A DNA stretch of 64,000 nucleotides from contig OZ218959.1 in NCBI GenBank assembly GCA_965112735.1, positions 186,001 through 250,000 on the forward strand. The letters are read 5' to 3'. Position 1 is the first letter of the stretch. Every line of letters starts with the position of its first letter. This DNA comes from Phaeosaccion multiseriatum (taxonomy: Eukaryota; Ochrophyta, other classes). Below, piece by piece: positions 12,101-26,100 of the stretch. The position numbers were made by a program, and so were the translations under genes. The notes beneath the pieces are model-generated. The model saw nothing but the letters and a program-made list of their open reading frames with translations, was not told the DNA's origin and made no database searches.

Positions 12101-15100
12101 CTGCCTCTGCCTCTGTGGAGCTTGCCTCTGCCTCTGTGGAGCTTGGCTCTGCCTCCCCCCCGGGGTTCGATCCGTGTGTAACGCACCCCGCGGCCTTCCT
12201 CGTCGAGGGCCTCGCGCCCAGGTGCGGACGGCAATGCACTCACAAATGGCTTTGTTGGCAACAAGTGGAGCTGCTGGCTTTGCAGATGGCACTGAATGGC
12301 ACCGATGACTCATAGCTGGCACTAAGGGGTTTACACAGTGTCTCACTCACTAACTCACTCACTCACTCACTCACTCATGCCCTCTTTGCCGCCCTTCTTG
12401 CCGTGTTGGTGCTCCGCTTCAGGGGCTCCACCGCCGCCAGCGCCGTCTTCCCCGAGCTCGAGCCGGACAGGCATATGGGATCCCGAACCCCTGCCGGTGG
12501 CTTTGCCTCTCCCTCAGCCTCCGCCCTGTCGTTCCCCTTCTCCTCCTCCTTCCCCCTCCCCGCCCCGCCCGCCCCGAGTGATCCTTTGGACGTGTTGCTG
12601 GGCGTCGCCAACCCCCCGGGCGGCGCGGAGTGGCTGAGCAGCGGTGGCGGCGGCGGCGGCACAGGGGCGGGGGGGGGAGGGAGCAACATGAACAGCTGTG
12701 TCATCGCACAGAGCCTGCAGGAGGTGAGGATGGCAGTGGATGGGGGTGGATGAGAGACGACCGCCAGCTTTCGCTTTCTCTGTCTGTCTCTGTCTCTGTC
12801 CCTCTGTGTCTCTGTCCCTCTGTCTCTGTCTCTGTCTCTGTCCTCCAACCACATAATACATGCCCCCATTTGCCTGCCCATACGCCTGCCCATCTGCACT
12901 CACCCTATTGCCTGTCTATATGACTCTATCCACAGCTGGGCGGGCTGGACCCCGTGCGTGTCAAGGCTCAAGGCTGCCTCATCGCCGCCTCGCAGCGCGT
13001 GCCCCTCCTCCACCTGGAGGGTTTGACGTTACAGAAAGGCCAGTCTGTGGGGCACTCCTTCAAAGTGGGGCCCTACACACCTGCACACAAGGCCGAGGGG
13101 GAGGGGGAGGAAGAGGGGGCGGAGGGGGAGGAGGGGGAGGGGGCGGAGGGGGGGGTGGGTAAGGCCAGTAGGAGAGGGGGGACGAACATGGACAAGGAGC
13201 GGGCAGGTGCGTGCGTGCGTGTGTGTGTGCGTGTGTGGGAGTGGGGAGTGGGGGGGGGAGGGGAGGGAAGGGGAGGGGAGGGGAGGGGAGGGGAGGGGGA
13301 AAAGGGAGGGGAGGGGAGGGGAGGGGAGGGGAGGGGAGGGGAGGGGAGCGAGGTGGGCAGGTAGGGAAGGAGTTCGGGAGGGAGGGCAGGGGAGAGGGAA
13401 GGAGAGGAGGAAGGGAGGGAAGGAGAGAGGGAAGGAGAGGAGGCAGGTGGCCGGTCAGAATGAGGTCGAAGCTGTGCAGAGGGAGGCTGAGGGGCGGTGC
13501 GGTACAGTGCCGTTCGCTAAGCAACACTAACGAAACCGTCGCCCGTCCTCCCACCCCCCCTGGGCCCCAGCAGGCAAGGTCATAGTCGGACTGGTGCTGA
13601 CTGTGACCTTTCAAGGCACCTTCCAACCCGAGGGATATCGCCTCGGTAGGCTCGCTGCAAACCTCTACCGAATGCCCCCGCCACTGCCCACGGAACAACC
13701 GCAACAACAGCAGCAAGAAGCTTCTTCTTCTTCCTCTTATTCTGCGTCTTCTTCTTCTTCTTCTTCTTCCGCGGAACAGCAACGAAAACAAAAACAACGG
13801 CAAGACCCTCCTTCTGCTTTCCCCGGGTCTAGCGCTGGTTCTGCCCCCCCCCCGCTCTCGGCCGCCGCCACTCCTCCATCCTCGGACCTCCGGGACCCGC
13901 AAGCCGTGGGCTTCGCTCCACACGCTCTTCAGTCGCTGAACACGCCATCGAGCCTGGGGCGCATCATGGTGTTTCATGAGCCCCTTGTGCAGCCCATCAG
14001 GGAGGGCACCTTCCAGGCAAGTCCGTGATGGAGAAGTCATAAGTCAATGATGGATGAATTATGTGTCAATGATGATAAGGAAAGGCACCTTCCGACCGGG
14101 TCAGGAGCTGTTGATCATCAGTGGTAGTTATGAGGTGCAGGCACCAATAGGGGCAACCTCTCTCTCCCCCTCTCTCTCCCTCTCTCTTTCGTTCTCTGTC
14201 TCTTCTCTGCCTGTTTCTCTCTCATTTTCTCTCTCTTTGTATCTCTCCGTTCCTTCGTCCTGCTCCCTCTCTCTATCCCTCCCTCTCATCCTCTCTCCTC
14301 CCCTCTCCCTTTCCCTCACCCTCTCTCTTTCTTTCTGCCTCTCCCTCCCTCCCTCCCCTCCCCTCCCCCCCTCCCTGTATCACCAACACCAACACCAACA
14401 CAATCACAGGTGGTGATCGGCGCAGCCAGCGAAGTACGCTACACGGTCTCCGTGGCTGGGGTGGAGGCCGTCGACGCAGAGATGGTCCTTGACGCAGCCC
14501 TGCAGACGGCGCTGGCCGAACAGCACGAGCAAGCAGCCATTCTCGAGGAAGCCAAAGAGGTCCGAGACACGCTGCGACTCTCCAGGTGGAAGCAAAGGGT
14601 CCTCAAGACTCTACTCGATGAGGTTAGTGTGTGTGTGTATGTGTGTGTGTGTGTATGTGTGGAAGCAAAGGGTCCTCAAGACTCTGCTGGATGAGCTTAG
14701 TGTGTGTGTGTGCGTGTGTGTGTGTGGATGGTTGGGTGGATGTGTGCGTGCATGTATGTGTGTGTGTGTGCGTGTATGCGTGTGGGGGGGGGGGGAGCTG
14801 TAGCTACACCACTCGTATCACCACGAAGGCTCTACTCGTTGCGGGAAGAGTAGTGCCTCCGAGGCATGGCTGACTACCTGACCGAGTGCCTGACCGATGG
14901 CTGACTGGCTGACTGATGGACCGAGTGCCTGCGTCATTGACTGACCAACTCACTGACCAAGTCGCTGCCTCACCGCTCCACAACGCCTTCCCCCTCTGCT
15001 GCCATCTCCCCTCTCCCCTCTGCTTCCCTCTGCCCCCTACCCTCTGCTGCCACCCGCCCGTTCCGACCCTCTGATCGCTCCATTCCCTGCTCTGCCCTGC

Positions 15101-18100
15101 CCTCCCCGTATGCCTCTAAATCCCCTCCCCATATGCCTCTAAATCCCCTCCCCTACTTGGCGTCAGGCCCAGCGCGAGGCGCAGCGCACAGAAGACGACC
15201 TTGCAGAAGCCAACTGTGAGTTCGAGGCGGATGAGGAGGACCCGCACTTGTCCCTTGCGCAGAAGCAAGAGCTCGTGGACGAAATCAACGCGCTGCACAG
15301 AGAGTTCGGGGCATGGAAGGCCGTCTTCGTCAGCCGCACTAAGGTGGGGGGGTGGGAGTAAGTCAGTGGGTGGGAGTAAGTCAGTGGGTGGGAATAAGTC
15401 ATCCGTATCTGGTGTGTGCACTTCGCTTATAAGACCTCATCTGTCCATCCAAAGGTCGATGTCCAATGTCGAATGCCTCAACATTCCCATGTCGGATTTC
15501 TGGTGTCGTGTCGGGTCCACTTGTTCTTCACAACGCTCACTCGAAGCCCGCCCCCCCCTCCCCCCTCCTCCTCCTCCTCCTCCTCCTCCTCTCCCTCCTC
15601 CGTACAACCAACTGCTCCACTTACCACACACAGGAGTGGACCGACGTATGCGCCGGGAAGGAGGTTCTGTCGTCCACCCTTGCTTCGCTCTCCGCTCGCG
15701 ACGCCTCCCTTAGTGCGGACTTGGCCCTCCTGCGTCGCACCTTACCCTCTGCCGTGTTCGTCCTCAAGAACTCCATACAGGCAAGTTGCTGTTGATGTTG
15801 CAATTGCAGTTGCAGTTGGATTGCGGTCGTACTTCGTAGTCATTTGCACTCCACGATGTTAGGCCCTACTCAAATCCACGCCTGGGCAGGCGCCAGGGCA
15901 GGCATCCAACTCATTTCATTCATCCACTGCCATGTCCGTGTTCATCCCCATCCACTGCCATCTCCATGTTCATCCCCATCCACTGCCATCTCCATGTTCA
16001 TCCCCATCCACTGCCTCCCCCCCCCCCTCCCAGGCAACGGACATCGCTCTGCAGCTCAACGCGCACATCGACCCGTTTGCAGGGGACCAGGCCCGGTAAG
16101 TAAGCATAAGTAGGCATACTTACGTAATGTCTACCTCTAACATCGATATCTCATATTGACGTGGTCCATATTTAGTGCCGATGTCACGGAACGATGTAGA
16201 GCCTAAGCATTGCTCCTTGCCAGGCCCGTTTCATCCTTTCTTTGTATTGTTATCCTCGTCCCCTCCTGTATTACCAACTGCTGCAGATGGGCGGCGGCGG
16301 ACATTATTCGTGAGCGCTCCTCTGTGGTGCTTTCCCCTGCAGAGCAAGGTTAGTGGAACTGTCTGAGTGAGTGAGTGAGTGAGTGAGTGAGTGAGTGAGT
16401 GAGTGAGTGAGTGAGTGAGTGAGTGAGTGAGTGAGTGAGTGAGTGAGTGAGTGAGTGAGTGAGTGAGTGAGTGAGTGAGTGAGTGAGTGAGTGAGTGAGT
16501 GAGTGTGTGATTGAGTGAGTTAGTGAGTGAGTTAGTGAGTGCGTATGTGCGTATGTGCGTGTGTGTGTGTGTGCGTGTGCGTGTGCGTATGCGTGTGTGT
16601 GCGCGCATGTGTGTGCGTGTGCGTATCACTTCATCCCGTGTGTGGCACCCCATCCCATTCCCTCTCTCTCTTCTCCTTCTCCCTCTCTCCCTCCCCTCTC
16701 TCCCCCTCTGTCCCTCTGTCCCTCTCTCTCTCTCTCTCTCTGTGTGTCTCTTTATCTTTCTCTCTCTGTCTCTCTCTCTCCCTCTCTCCCTGTCTCTCTC
16801 CCTCTGTGTGTATGTGCGTATGCCTGTCCATGTCTGCCTTGTCTGAATATGAATCTGTGTGCGTGACTGCCCCCACCTGCCCCCCTTCCTCTTCCTCGGA
16901 CAGTTCGGCGATCGTTCCGGGAGGACGGATGGGAGTCTCTCGACGACGAGGCAAAGCGCTTCTCCATGCTCGACAGGTCCGTTCACAGATGGCAGCACAT
17001 GGCAGCACATGGCAACAGATGGCACGGAATGGCCGGAGAGAGAGGGGGGGGGAGTTGCACTGCCTCGTTGATACTTCATCTGTCTCCGATGAATTGAGCC
17101 CGCCCCCGCGCGATGTTCATACCGCCCCCCTATACACCTTATCCTGCTCTGCCCTGTATCACCAACTGCCCTGTCCAGCATCTGAACCGGACTCAGACTG
17201 CCTCTCACGTCTCACATGCGCGCATGACCCCATCCCGTCCGTCCATCCATACGCCTCGACTCCCTCACTCACCCAACCACTCACTCACTCACTCACTCAC
17301 TCACTCGTTCACCCACCAACCCACATACTTACTTCCTCTCACTCACTCACCCATTCACTCACCCAACCACTTACTCACTCACCCACTCCCTCCCGCACTC
17401 ACTCACCCCCTCACTCACTCACTCACTCACCCACTTTCTCCCTCCCTCACTTCCTCACTCACCCATCCACCCACTCACCCATCTACTCACTCCCTCCCTC
17501 TCTCCCTCGCTCACTCACCCACCCTCTCACTCGCCTGCTCACTCCCTCCCTCCCAACCTCACTCACTCACTCACTCACTCACTCTCTCCCTCTCATACTC
17601 ACTCACTCACTCCCTCCCTCCCAACCTCACTCCCTCACTCACTCCCTCCCTCTCATACTCACTCACTCACTCCCTCCCTCACTCCCTCACTCACTCACTC
17701 ACTCACTCACCCACTCCCTCCCTCACTCACTCACTAACTCACTCCCTCACTCCCTCACTCACTCTCTCACTCACTCACTCACTCACCCACTCCCTCCCTC
17801 ACTCACTCACCCACCCACCCACTCCCTCCCCCACTCACTCACTCACGCACTCATTCCCCCACTCACTCACTCACTCACCCACCCACCCACTCCCTCCCTG
17901 CCTCCGTCCCTCACTCACTCACTCAGAGTGCTTCACCCGGAGTGCTACTTGTGGTTGACAGAGGCGCTGCAAAAGCTTAAGGGGGGGGAGGAGGGGGGGG
18001 GGAAAGCGACGACGAGAAAGGACAGTCTTGTCGACTTAATCGGAGAAGACAAGACAAAGAGCGCCAATGTGGGGAAGAGCCTGGAAGGAGCCAAGACGAA

Positions 18101-19801
18101 GAAGGGGTGGGGTGACAAGGCGAGACAAGTGGCGCTTGGCAGGAAGGGTACAGACCAAGAGAAGGGGGCGGCGGGAGGAGCTAAGGACAAAGGGAAGGGA
18201 GGCGAGGAGGGGGACGAGGAGGAGACAAACCCCTGGGTCATCGAGGCGTGGAGGTTTGATAAGGTGAGTGAGCGATGGGAGGTGGGGTGGGGGGTGAATG
18301 TCGAATATGAATGTTGAAAGCCAAAGTCGATCGAATCAATTTCGACATGGACATCGGTATCGACTCTCTCTCTCTCCCTCTCTCGCCACCTCTTTCTCTC
18401 CAACTCTGCCTCCCTCTCTCCATCAACATAACCCATACTCCTGTATGTGACCCCCCCCCCTCCCTCCCTCCCTACAGCTGGAGCTGGAACGCATCCGCTC
18501 TACCCCGTATGTCCGCCTGACGGGGGTGGAGGTGTCTGTGCGCAAGCTCCTTGCAAAGTTCTCCAAAGATGACCCCCTCGGGGAGGACCAATGGGGCAAG
18601 GAGTGGAAATTCGATGCAGGAGCACGGGTCAGAGCCAAAGCACCCCAGACAAGGTGAGGGAGGGAGGGAGGGAGGGAGGGAGGGAGGGAGAGAGGGAGGG
18701 AGGGAGGGAGGGAGGGAGGGAGGGAGGGAGGGAGGGAGGGAGGGAGGGAGGGAGGGAGGGAGGGAGGGAGGGAGGGAGGGAGGGAGGGAGGGAGGGAGGG
18801 AGGGAGGGAGGGAGGGAGGGAGGGAGGGAGGGAGGGAGGGAGGGAGGGAGGGAGGGAGGGAGGGAGGGAGGGAGGGAGGGAGGGAGGGAGGGAGGGAGGG
18901 AGGGAGGGAGGGAGGGAGGGAAGAGAGGGAGGGAGGGAGGGGGTGGGTGGGTGCATGGGTGAGAGTGTGAGTGGATGAGAGTGTGTGTGGATGAGAGTGG
19001 ATGAGTGGATGAGTGGGTGAGTGGTACCCCCCACCGCCCCCCTTGGCCTTGCTGCTTGCCGTGGATGCACGGCCTAACACCCTAACGCACCCCTCCCCTC
19101 TCAATGGCGGGTGTCAGGACGGTGGAGGAGGTGGACTGGTGCTCGGTGGATGCTGTGCTGTATGCGGAGTATTGGAGGAACAAGAGCAAGGAGGAGACGC
19201 GTCTCAGGCAATTCGAACACACCAACCGAAGTGAGTTGCGCGGAGGGGATGGCAATGGATGGGGGCTGCAGGGATGGCAGTGAAATGGTTGCTGGAGCAC
19301 ACAGGCACATGGGTAGGCGGACATGACCATCTAACAACAGCATCTGTCTCTCTCTCTCTTTGTCTCTCTCACACACACTCCCCAGCGGAGCAATCCTCTA
19401 GACAATCATACGACGACAGCAGCAGCGACGAAGGCTCTCAGGCCCCCTTCTTCGATTCAGAGGAGGAGGACAAAGAAGGCAGTCCCTTGGGCCTGAGTCA
19501 CTCGGGCAAGGCCGGTTTGAGTGCAGGTTCGGTGGGCAAGAGGAGAGGAGGTGGTAGGCGTGCGTGGAAATGCCCCTACGACAAGACTCGTCTCCTGGAG
19601 GTGTGGGCCATGTGAGTGCCAGTTAGTCTGCCAGTTAGAGTGCTAGCTTGTTGAGTATGGGGGGGGGCGGCAGTGGAGGTGCAGGGTCCAGTCGGCGTGC
19701 TGCCTGACTGACTGACTGAGAGACTGCCTGACCGACTGCCGGACTGACTGACTGGCTGACTGACTGACTGACTGACTGACAAACTGACAGACTTACTGAC
19801 A

Positions 19802-19833
<32 letters not shown>

Positions 19834-19877
19834 GACTGACTAACTGACTGACTGACTGACTGACTGACTGACAAACT

Positions 19878-19912
<35 letters not shown>

Positions 19913-20077
19913 AGACTGACTGACTGACAGACAGCTTGCTTGACTGACTGACTGACTGACTGACTGACAGACTGCCTGACTGACTGACAGACTGACTCAC
20001 TGACTGACTGACTGACTGACTGACAGACTGGCTGACTGACTGACTGACTGACTGACTGACAAACTCACTGACTGAGT

Positions 20078-20152
<75 letters not shown>

Positions 20153-23100
20153 TGACTGACTGACTGACTGACTGACTGACTGACTGACTGACTGACTGAC
20201 TGCCCCTCTGCCTAGCAATGTCTGCCCCACTCGTTGGCAGCGAAGGACAGGACTTCATCGCTGTGACTTCATCGCTGTGACTTGATCGTGGTCTGTGACT
20301 TGATCGTGGTCTGTGACTTGATCGTGGTCTGTGACTTGATCGTGGTCTGCGGCGCTATTCGCTCATCGGGTAGCGCTCATTGACTTCCTCTCTGCCCATC
20401 GCCCACTCACTGTCCTGTCACCCACCCACTGTCCTGACGCCCACTTCTGTCCTGACACCCACTCTCTGTCCTGACACCTCCCCCCGTGCCCGCTCTCTGC
20501 TGCTCCCTTCTCGCCCTGCGCACAGGTCGCGAGAGGAAGTAGAGGGGCCAAAAGGGGGCAAAGGAGCAGCCAAGAGCAGCCAGAGCAAGAGCAAGAAGAA
20601 GAAGAAGGGCCGCACCTACACCCGTGCAGTGACCCCTGAGCTGCGCTACACGTGGCGGCTTCTGCACAAGTACAATGGGCAGGTAGGCTGGACACATTAG
20701 AGGCATATGGGGGTAGGCTGGACATATTAGAGGCATATGGGGGTAGACTGGACACATTACAGGCATATGGGGGTAGGCTGGACACATTAGAGGCATATTG
20801 GGGTAGGCGGGGACACGTTAGAGGCATATTGGGGTAGGCTGGACACATAAGAGGCATATGGGGGTAGGTTGGACACATTAGAGGCATATGGGGGTAGGCG
20901 GGACACATTAGAGGCATATGTGGAATGGATGAGAAGCACGCGGGGGCGTTAGAATCACATGGGGCAGAGTCTTGCTCAGCCTCCCTCCCCCTATGTCTCT
21001 AACTGCCTCCCCCTATGTCTCTATCTGCCTCTCTCTCTGTATGCCTCTAACTACCCCTCTCAGTACTCCGACTACGTCACCCAGGAACGCCTCCTCCGTC
21101 TGCGCAGAGAGGGGAGAGAGGCAGCCGCCGCCCTCACGTTGTCCACCTCCACACGCATTGCCAGAGGCGTCCGAGAGAACCTCAACGGTAAGAGGAATTT
21201 AGAGGCATATGGAGAGGGAAGATACCCATGTTAGAGGAGTGTGGGGATGTCTTCCATTGATTCCATTCTTCCTTCTTTTTACCTTCCTTCCTTCCTTCCC
21301 TCCCTCCCTCCTTCCTTCCTTCCTTCCTTCCTTCCTTCCTTCCTACTTACCCTTCCATTTCTTCCTGCCACCCTCTTGTCCCCCCCCCCCTCAGGTGCCT
21401 TCAAAGCCACTGCCAATGTGGATACGCGAGTGCGTTCTCTCATGAAGGAACTCACTCTCGCCACCCAGACACGCAAGAAGTACATGGACAGCCATGCACT
21501 GCACCACATACCACAGAGGTTCCAGGTTAAGGTGAGGGAGGGAGGGAGGGAGGGAGGGAGGGAGGGAGGGAGGGAGGGAGGGAGGGAGGGAGGGAGGGAG
21601 GGAGGGAGGGAGGGAGTCAGTCATTCATTCAGTCAGTCAGTCAGTCAGTCAGTCAGTCAGTCAATCAGTCAGTCCGTCAATCAGTCAGTCAGTCAGTCAG
21701 TCAGTCAGTCAGTCAGTCTCTCCAAAGGCAAAGGCAACCTTTAATAGTGTCTTTGGTCAAGGTATAGCATTCTGTCTCGAGCTCTTTACTCGATCCTCCC
21801 CTCTCTCCTCTCTCTCCTCTTTCTCCTCTTTCCTCTCTCCTCTCTCCTCTCTCCTCTCTCTCCCGTCCTCTCCGCCCCCTCTCCTTCCTTCCTTCCTCCT
21901 CCTCTCCTCTCAGCCACCTCCCCCCTCCCCTCTCTCTCTCTGCCTACCCATATACCTCTCCCCTAATACCCATACGCCTGCCCCTCTGCCCCTCCTCCTC
22001 TTAGCGCTATCGTGCGGAGCTCGAAGAGGCCATCACTACTCTGCTCAGGGAACAAGTCTTCGAGCGAGAGAGGGCCATAGAGTTCAACCTCAAGGCAGGG
22101 GGCGAGGAGGACGGAAAGGACGCGCAGTTTGAGGACATTAGCGACAGCTCCGACGACGGCGGAGGGGGGCCCACTGCCGCGGAGAGGGCAGTCAGTGAGA
22201 TGCAGAGTAAGGCCAAGGGGGGGCAGTTGGTGATTCAGCAGCAGTCGCAGGGGCAGCAGGGAGGGCAGCAAGGAGGTGAGGCGGACGCAAAGAGGGGTGG
22301 TACAGGTGGACACGGAAACCGTAAAGGCATACGGGCAAGAGCAGGTGCAGGCCCCTCCCTCCTCCACTTCCCTCACTTCCCCCCTCCCTTCTCCCTCCCT
22401 CCCCCGCAGGCGCATCAGCTCCTCCTCGTCCTCCCTCCTCCCCCCCCTCCTCCTCCAACACCAAGTCGAAGCGCTTCAAGAACAGAGCCGTAGTGCAGGC
22501 CGATAAAGCCCCCTCCCGAGAACACACAGGGGGAGTCCGTAGCACCATACCCTCCTCGCCATCTGTGAATGGCGGCGGCGCTTCCCGAGATGGGCGCGGC
22601 TCCCGAGGGGGCGGAGAGGTTTCCGTCAAGGAGATGCGTCGGCACGGGAGAGCCCCCCTGGGGTTCGCCAATTGGATGGCCAAGGGCGCTCTCCCCCGGG
22701 GGGGATCCGTCTCCAGGGGGGGGTCTTTCTCCCGGAGGGGCTCTGGCTCGCTCAATCAGGAGCCCGAGGAGACGGTGCTACTGTCGGATGCCAACATGGA
22801 CTGGCATGGGCTGCCATCTGTGGAGAGATTCACGAAGGAGGAGATCGACAAGGATCCCGAAGACTTTGCCGCCCAGGGGGGCTGCGGGGCGTGCAGATCG
22901 AGACCGTGCGAGTGGGCCTCCTGCGTTGAGGGAGGTGAGTAAGTCAGTGGATGGTACTAAGTCAGTGGGTGGATGGAGGCGTATCTCTGTCTTCCCTATC
23001 TCCTCTACTCTTATGCTTAGACAGCTCTCCCCCCCTCCTGCTCCTGTCTTCACACCTCCTGCTCCCCTCTCCCTCCTTCCCTCCTTCCCACACCTCTCCC

Positions 23101-26100
23101 CCCCCCCCCCTCCAGACGCCATTGCCTCCCGCCACGTGCAGCTTCAAGCGGAGATCGCCCGCCTTTTCCCCCTCCGCGCCTCTGGCAAAGTGCACACGGT
23201 GGTGACCATGAGCTCCATCAGGGGCGGAAAGGCGAGGGTGTGTCCGAGAGACGCACTGAGAGAGCTGAGGTGGGAGAGCATTGAGCTTGACAAGCACATT
23301 CACTTGGCGCAGGTGAGAGGCATATGGGCAGAGAGAGAGAAGGAGAAAGAGAGAGAGGGAGAGGGAGAGGGAGAGAGAGAGAGAGAGGCCCAACAAAACA
23401 CACAGGTAGAGAGAGAGAGAGAGAGAGAAAGAGGCGTGTGGACAGTAGACAGAGAGGAGTATATGGGCATATGGATCAGCGTAGTCACCTCCGCCAAAGT
23501 CGATGGCCATGTCGAGGCCCAAAGTCGATGTCCGTGTCGAGGCCCAAAGTCGAATGTCCATGTCGACGCCTAAAGTCGATGGCCATGTCGAGGCCCAAAG
23601 TCGATGTCCATGTCGAGGCCCAAAGTCGATGGTCATGTCGACGCCTGAAGTCGATGTCCATGTCGAGGCCCAAAGTCGATGTCCGTGTCGAGGTCCAAAC
23701 TCACCCCACCTTCTGCTGCCCTATACTCTCTGCCCTCTAACCTCTGCCTTCTGGCCTCTTTCATCTGCTGCCATCTGTGATGTCGCCATTTGTGACTGTA
23801 ACAGGTGGACAGGGAGTACCACGATGCCGTTGCCTCGACCTTTCCTGCTGTAGAGGCAAGTGTTTTCGTGTATGTGTGTGTGTGTGTCTATGTGTGCACG
23901 TGTGTGTGTCTGTGTGTGTGTACGTGTGTGTGTGTGTACGTGTGTGTGTCTGTGTGTGTACGTGTGTGTCTGTGTGTGTACGTGTGTGTGTCTGTCTGCG
24001 TGCGCGCGCCATCCCCATATGCCCGCATGCCCACCAGGCCCATATGACTGACTCTGTGCTGCACGGTGCCATCTGTGAACTGCCATCTGTGAAGTACAGG
24101 TGGTGACGATTCACACGTACCCCACGCTGATGTGGAAGGCCGACGCCGTGGACGCGCTGCACACCGAGAGGGAGGCCATCCTCGCCAGGGTAAGGCGTTG
24201 GTGATACACAGTGGCATGAGCATTGGTGATGATGCACACACAGTCCATAGGTATAGGCATTTGTCATACAGGCACTTCAGGCCTGGTAGGCAGGCAGTTG
24301 AGAGGCTGAGAGGCCTCGCCTCCCCTCCCCTTCCTGCCTTTACTTGACCTTGCCATCTGTGAAATGCCCTCTACTGCCATCCTCCCAGGTGCTGGCGACA
24401 GAGATCGTCGACGACCTGTTGGAGGACATGTTGGACAGTTGGGTCTTCGGGCAGAGGGTCTCCGAGTACCCCATCGCGGGTAAGCCCCCCTCCTTAAGCC
24501 TCCCCGAACCCCACCGCATCAGCCCCGATCAACCCCTCTTAACCCCCGTCGTTAACCCCGCCCATTTAGCTCCAGTTAACACCCCCTTACTCCTGTTGTC
24601 CCCACGTCATCAAACCCCCATGAAACCCCCTAGCACTAAGGCATCAACCCCTTGTTAACACCCCGTCAACCGTTAACCCCATTCCATCATCTTAACGCCT
24701 CAGCCCCTCCGTGAAGTCACCCCTTAACTTGACCGCATGACCCCTCCATAAACTTACATCTTCACATTAACGTGACCCGTATCCCTTCCGTTAAATCACC
24801 TTAACCCCCACCTCAATCAACTACCATTAACGTGACTCCTTAACCCCTCCGTTAACGCCCTTTATCTTGCAGGCCACGTGCCGTCGTTCAAGAAGGAGGG
24901 CAACGTGCGTCCCGGTGATCAGCGCCGCTCCGTAGTGTTCCTTGAGCACCGCTACCGCCTCAGACTCAAGGCAAAGGCGCTCGGGCAAGTGCTCGCGGAG
25001 GAGAGGAGGGGCACTCGCCAGGAGAAGGTGCGTTGGTTTTTTAAGGGGGGCAATCAGTCTCTCTGGCGGTCGGCTTAAGGGAGGCAGTCAGTCTGTCTGT
25101 CTGTCAGTCAGTCAGTCGGCTGGAAGGCTGGGGGGAGGGAGGGAAGAAAGAAACGAAGGAAGGAAGGAAGGAAGGAAGGAAGGAAGGAAGGAAGGAAGGA
25201 AGGAAGGAAGGAAAAAGAAGGAAAGACTCCTCGCCCTCTGCCCCATGCTTGTAGACTAACCCCCTCCTCCTCCCCGTCCACTGCCATCCCCTCCCCCTTC
25301 CATTGCCATCCCCTGCAGGCCGAGCCCATCGAGCGGGAGAGTCAGGCCCGCCTCGTAAAGGAGCGTGCCCAGACAAAGGCCGATGAGGCCAAACACCTCC
25401 TGGACGAGACAGAGACCACCATGCAGTTCGGCGTGCTGAGCATGGTGATGCAGTACCTGCATGCTCAGCAGAGCGTCAGGAGGGAAAGAAACTCCTGGTG
25501 AGTGGTGAGAGGGGAGGGGAGGGCAAGTGTGCTTCCGGAGCATAGGAAGGACGCCTTTCATCCAACCCTCTTCTTTGGTGAGCACTCCACTCACACAAGT
25601 GTGTATTGTGTGTGTGTGCGTGTATGCAGGCTGGGCGTGAACGATGCCCTGGACGGGGATGCACAGATGGCCCGCCTTCGTATGCCGAAGACGCAGGAGC
25701 GGAGGCGCATGGAGGAGGAGCAGCGGAGGGGGAGGGACCGACAGGCACTGCTGCAAAAGGCCATGGAGAGGGCCAGGAGGGCGGAGGTGAGTTTAGAGGG
25801 GGGTGGCAGTGGATGGGCCTGCGGGGATGGCAGTGGAGGGAGGAGGGGAGTAGCGGGGGTAGGAGGCTTTCTTGCTTTGCTTCCTTCGTCTGCTTTTCTC
25901 GCTTGTTTTGCTTCCTTTCGTCTTCTTGCTTGCTTGCTTGCTTGCTTGCCTCAATCGCTCACTCGGTCAGTCGGCTTGTTTCCCCTCCCTCTGGAGCTCT
26001 CTTCGCCCATAGGACTGCTTCTGCCTCTGAACCTGCCCCGTGTGCCCATCCCCCGTGTGTCATTCTCCACTCCATCAACTGCCATCTCCCCCTCCCCTCC

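Larger units (their letters stand above)
9236..15780 (+). other. Giant gene, exon group 2
   Basis: Exons: 9236-9400, 9686-9874, 10198-10617, 11145-11527, 11760-12221, 12423-12723, 12936-13206, 13574-14016, 14410-14622, 15167-15343 and 15634-15780. Exon 10198-10617 contains a run of about 30 Glu codons (GAG/GAA). Exon 11145-11527 is Ser/Gln-rich with a Thr/Asp repeat. Exons 12936-14622 look beta-rich, with GTFQ-type turns. A stretch at 14077-14134 could encode a similar [17 protein letters not shown] segment and has a usable donor, but its acceptor does not keep the frame, so it is left out. The donors of 13574-14016 and 15634-15780 are GC (gcaagt). Confidence 0.7.
16034..21531 (+). other. Giant gene, exon group 3
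   Basis: Exons: 16034-16095, 16287-16348, 16904-16976, 17927-18263, 18478-18653, 19118-19230, 19386-19611, 20526-20682, 21064-21187 and 21395-21531. Three very small exons (62, 62 and 73 nt) sit beside very long repeat-filled introns. Segments such as [18 protein letters not shown] and [12 protein letters not shown] look like folded domain rather than coiled coil. A Lys-rich patch (KSKKKKKGR) lies in exon 20526-20682. Confidence 0.7.

Noticed and set aside
14054-14140. Extra exon encoding [17 protein letters not shown] in the giant gene
   Set aside because: It has a plausible donor in phase, but the only nearby AG acceptor breaks the frame; kept as a doubtful note rather than an exon.
16231-17208. 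Minus-strand 325-codon frame
   Set aside because: Covers GAGT and CT repeats and short giant-gene exons in antisense; Thr-His-Ser repeat text only.
16539-18317. 592-codon plus frame taken whole
   Set aside because: Only its last part (17927-18263) is an exon; the rest is intron ACTC/CT repeat that happens to stay open.
20683-20930. Regular ~30-bp repeats as a possible CRISPR array
   Set aside because: Units are contiguous with no variable spacers, the context is a eukaryotic intron and there are no cas genes.
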